The position numbers were made by a program, and so were the translations under genes. Shown here piece after piece: positions 50,563 to 51,217 of a DNA stretch of 51,217 nt. Source of the DNA: Candidatus Magasanikiibacteriota bacterium. Its GTDB lineage: Bacteria; Patescibacteriota; Patescibacteriia; Magasanikbacterales; UBA922. The stretch lies in contig JACPGR010000025.1 in the NCBI GenBank assembly GCA_016182415.1, positions 1-51,217 of the forward strand. The letters are read 5' to 3'. Below the pieces are notes generated by a model that was not told the origin of the DNA, made no database searches, and saw only the letters and a list, made by a program, of their open reading frames with translations. The number at the start of each line of letters is the position of its first letter. Position 1 is the first letter of the stretch.

Positions 50563-51217
50563 ATGAATATCTCCCAATTTGGCTTCAACGACTCCGAATC
50601 CGCCGTCTACCTCGCCCTCAATCAATACGGCGAGCTTGATGTACCCAAAACTGTCGAACACACGGATCTGAGCAGAACCACGGTCTATGAAGCGCTTACC
50701 ATGCTCCTGGGCAAGGGATTTATTGACTACAGAAAAGAAGGACGAAATGCTTATTACAAAGCAGGACATCCAAATAAGCTTGCAGGTATCCTTGAAGAAA
50801 AAAAACGTGAAAATACGCTTTCGATGGGTGAAATGGAAGAGACGATCCGCGCACTTACCGGATCATTCAATCTGGTACAAAACAAACCAGGGGTGAGGTT
50901 TTTTGAGGGAGAGCAAGGGGTATATGATGTATTAAATTATATTGCTGATGGATTTATTCCTAATACAGAAATACTTTCTTTTGTAAAAGTAAAACCCATG
51001 CAATACGAACAACAATTAGATACTGCTGTAGAAAACTTTCTTAAAAAAAGAATCAAGGCTAATGTCAAGACACTCGTACTTGCCATAGACAGTCCCGAAG
51101 CACGCGCACTAAAAAAAGAAGATGAAAATGCACTGAGGGAAACACGTTTGGTATCAAGTGGAGATACTTTTTTGGATTTTGTTGGAGGAGAAATCTTTAT
51201 TTATAAAGATGAAATAT
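50563..51217 (+). CDS. TrmB-family transcriptional regulator (3' end outside the window)
   Basis: 218 residues are visible and the frame is open to the window end. The N-terminal winged helix (FGFNDSESAVYLALNQYGEL, then DLSRTTVYEALTMLLGKGFI and YRKEGRNAYYKAGHPNKL) is the TrmB/HTH type. The C-terminal half starts PGVRFFEGEQGVYDVLNYIA, the ligand-binding or dimer domain seen in many TrmB-like proteins. The ligand is unknown. There is no clear ribosome binding site at the ATG. Confidence 0.8.
   Translation, partial: MNISQFGFNDSESAVYLALNQYGELDVPKTVEHTDLSRTTVYEALTMLLGKGFIDYRKEGRNAYYKAGHPNKLAGILEEKKRENTLSMGEMEETIRALTGSFNLVQNKPGVRFFEGEQGVYDVLNYIADGFIPNTEILSFVKVKPMQYEQQLDTAVENFLKKRIKANVKTLVLAIDSPEARALKKEDENALRETRLVSSGDTFLDFVGGEIFIYKDEI

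Overview
The window looks like part of a small, AT-rich genome from the Candidate Phyla Radiation (Patescibacteria). This is inferred from gene content and style: many short, densely packed genes, core genes in reduced form (ThrRS without a TGS domain, MutY without iron-sulfur cysteines), a PilB-type pilus ATPase, a VirB2-like pilin, RodA/RodZ-like shape proteins, and many single-membrane-span proteins of unknown function. TGA is used as an ordinary stop, so the code is standard. I cannot name the lineage further.

Layout. 1-1.6 kb: end of a DUF2726-like gene and a GC-rich NUDIX gene. 1.8-6.4 kb: ftsK, a RodZ-like protein and recA. 6.4-9.4 kb: a small coiled-coil gene, a candidate small RNA, a solitary MazF toxin and a SpoIID/LytB protein whose N-terminus is lost in repeats. 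9.5-13.5 kb: Wzx flippase, DUF3800 protein and O-antigen ligase, ending in a 200-bp foldback element flanked by 72-bp direct repeats. 13.5-20.2 kb (mostly minus strand): phosphohistidine swivel protein, RelE-type toxin-antitoxin pair, coiled-coil protein, tRNA-Ser(CGA), ribosomal protein L25, RodA. 20.5-28.6 kb: gyrB followed by a base-excision-repair neighbourhood (AlkD-like, Xth, MutY-like, Nth). 28.7-33.9 kb: second swivel protein, histidine-phosphatase-like protein, RlmD-type methyltransferase, pilin-like protein, PfkB kinase. 33.9-36.4 kb: RsiV-like protein and a GC-rich, Cys-rich secreted protein of myxobacterial style. 36.9-39.4 kb: Ca2+/cation antiporter and S-adenosylhomocysteine hydrolase. 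39.7-48.5 kb: large hypothetical protein, thrS with an upstream T-box riboswitch, PilB and membrane proteins. 48.6-51.2 kb: a GC-rich two-helix protein, a decayed IS66 element and a TrmB-like regulator cut by the window end.

The strongest unusual signals are regulatory and mobile. (1) A complete threonine T-box leader precedes thrS, and a MITE has since inserted between its terminator and the gene. (2) MITEs share ends with the IS66 element here and carry 8-bp target duplications. (3) A 200-bp foldback element broke a terminator and duplicated 72 bp, as IS1634-type elements can. (4) Short palindromic repeats sit in frame inside at least four coding genes. (5) Two pairs of divergent promoters overlap at their -35 boxes, and one arm of each fires a short hairpin RNA. 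(6) Three GC-rich single-gene islands stand apart from their AT-rich surroundings.

Functionally, SAH hydrolase and a PfkB kinase of adenosine-kinase type could together clear SAH. Flippase and ligase point to surface polysaccharide. PilB and the single-span membrane proteins point to pilus-mediated contact. The repair genes cover excision, AP-site cleavage and alkylation damage.
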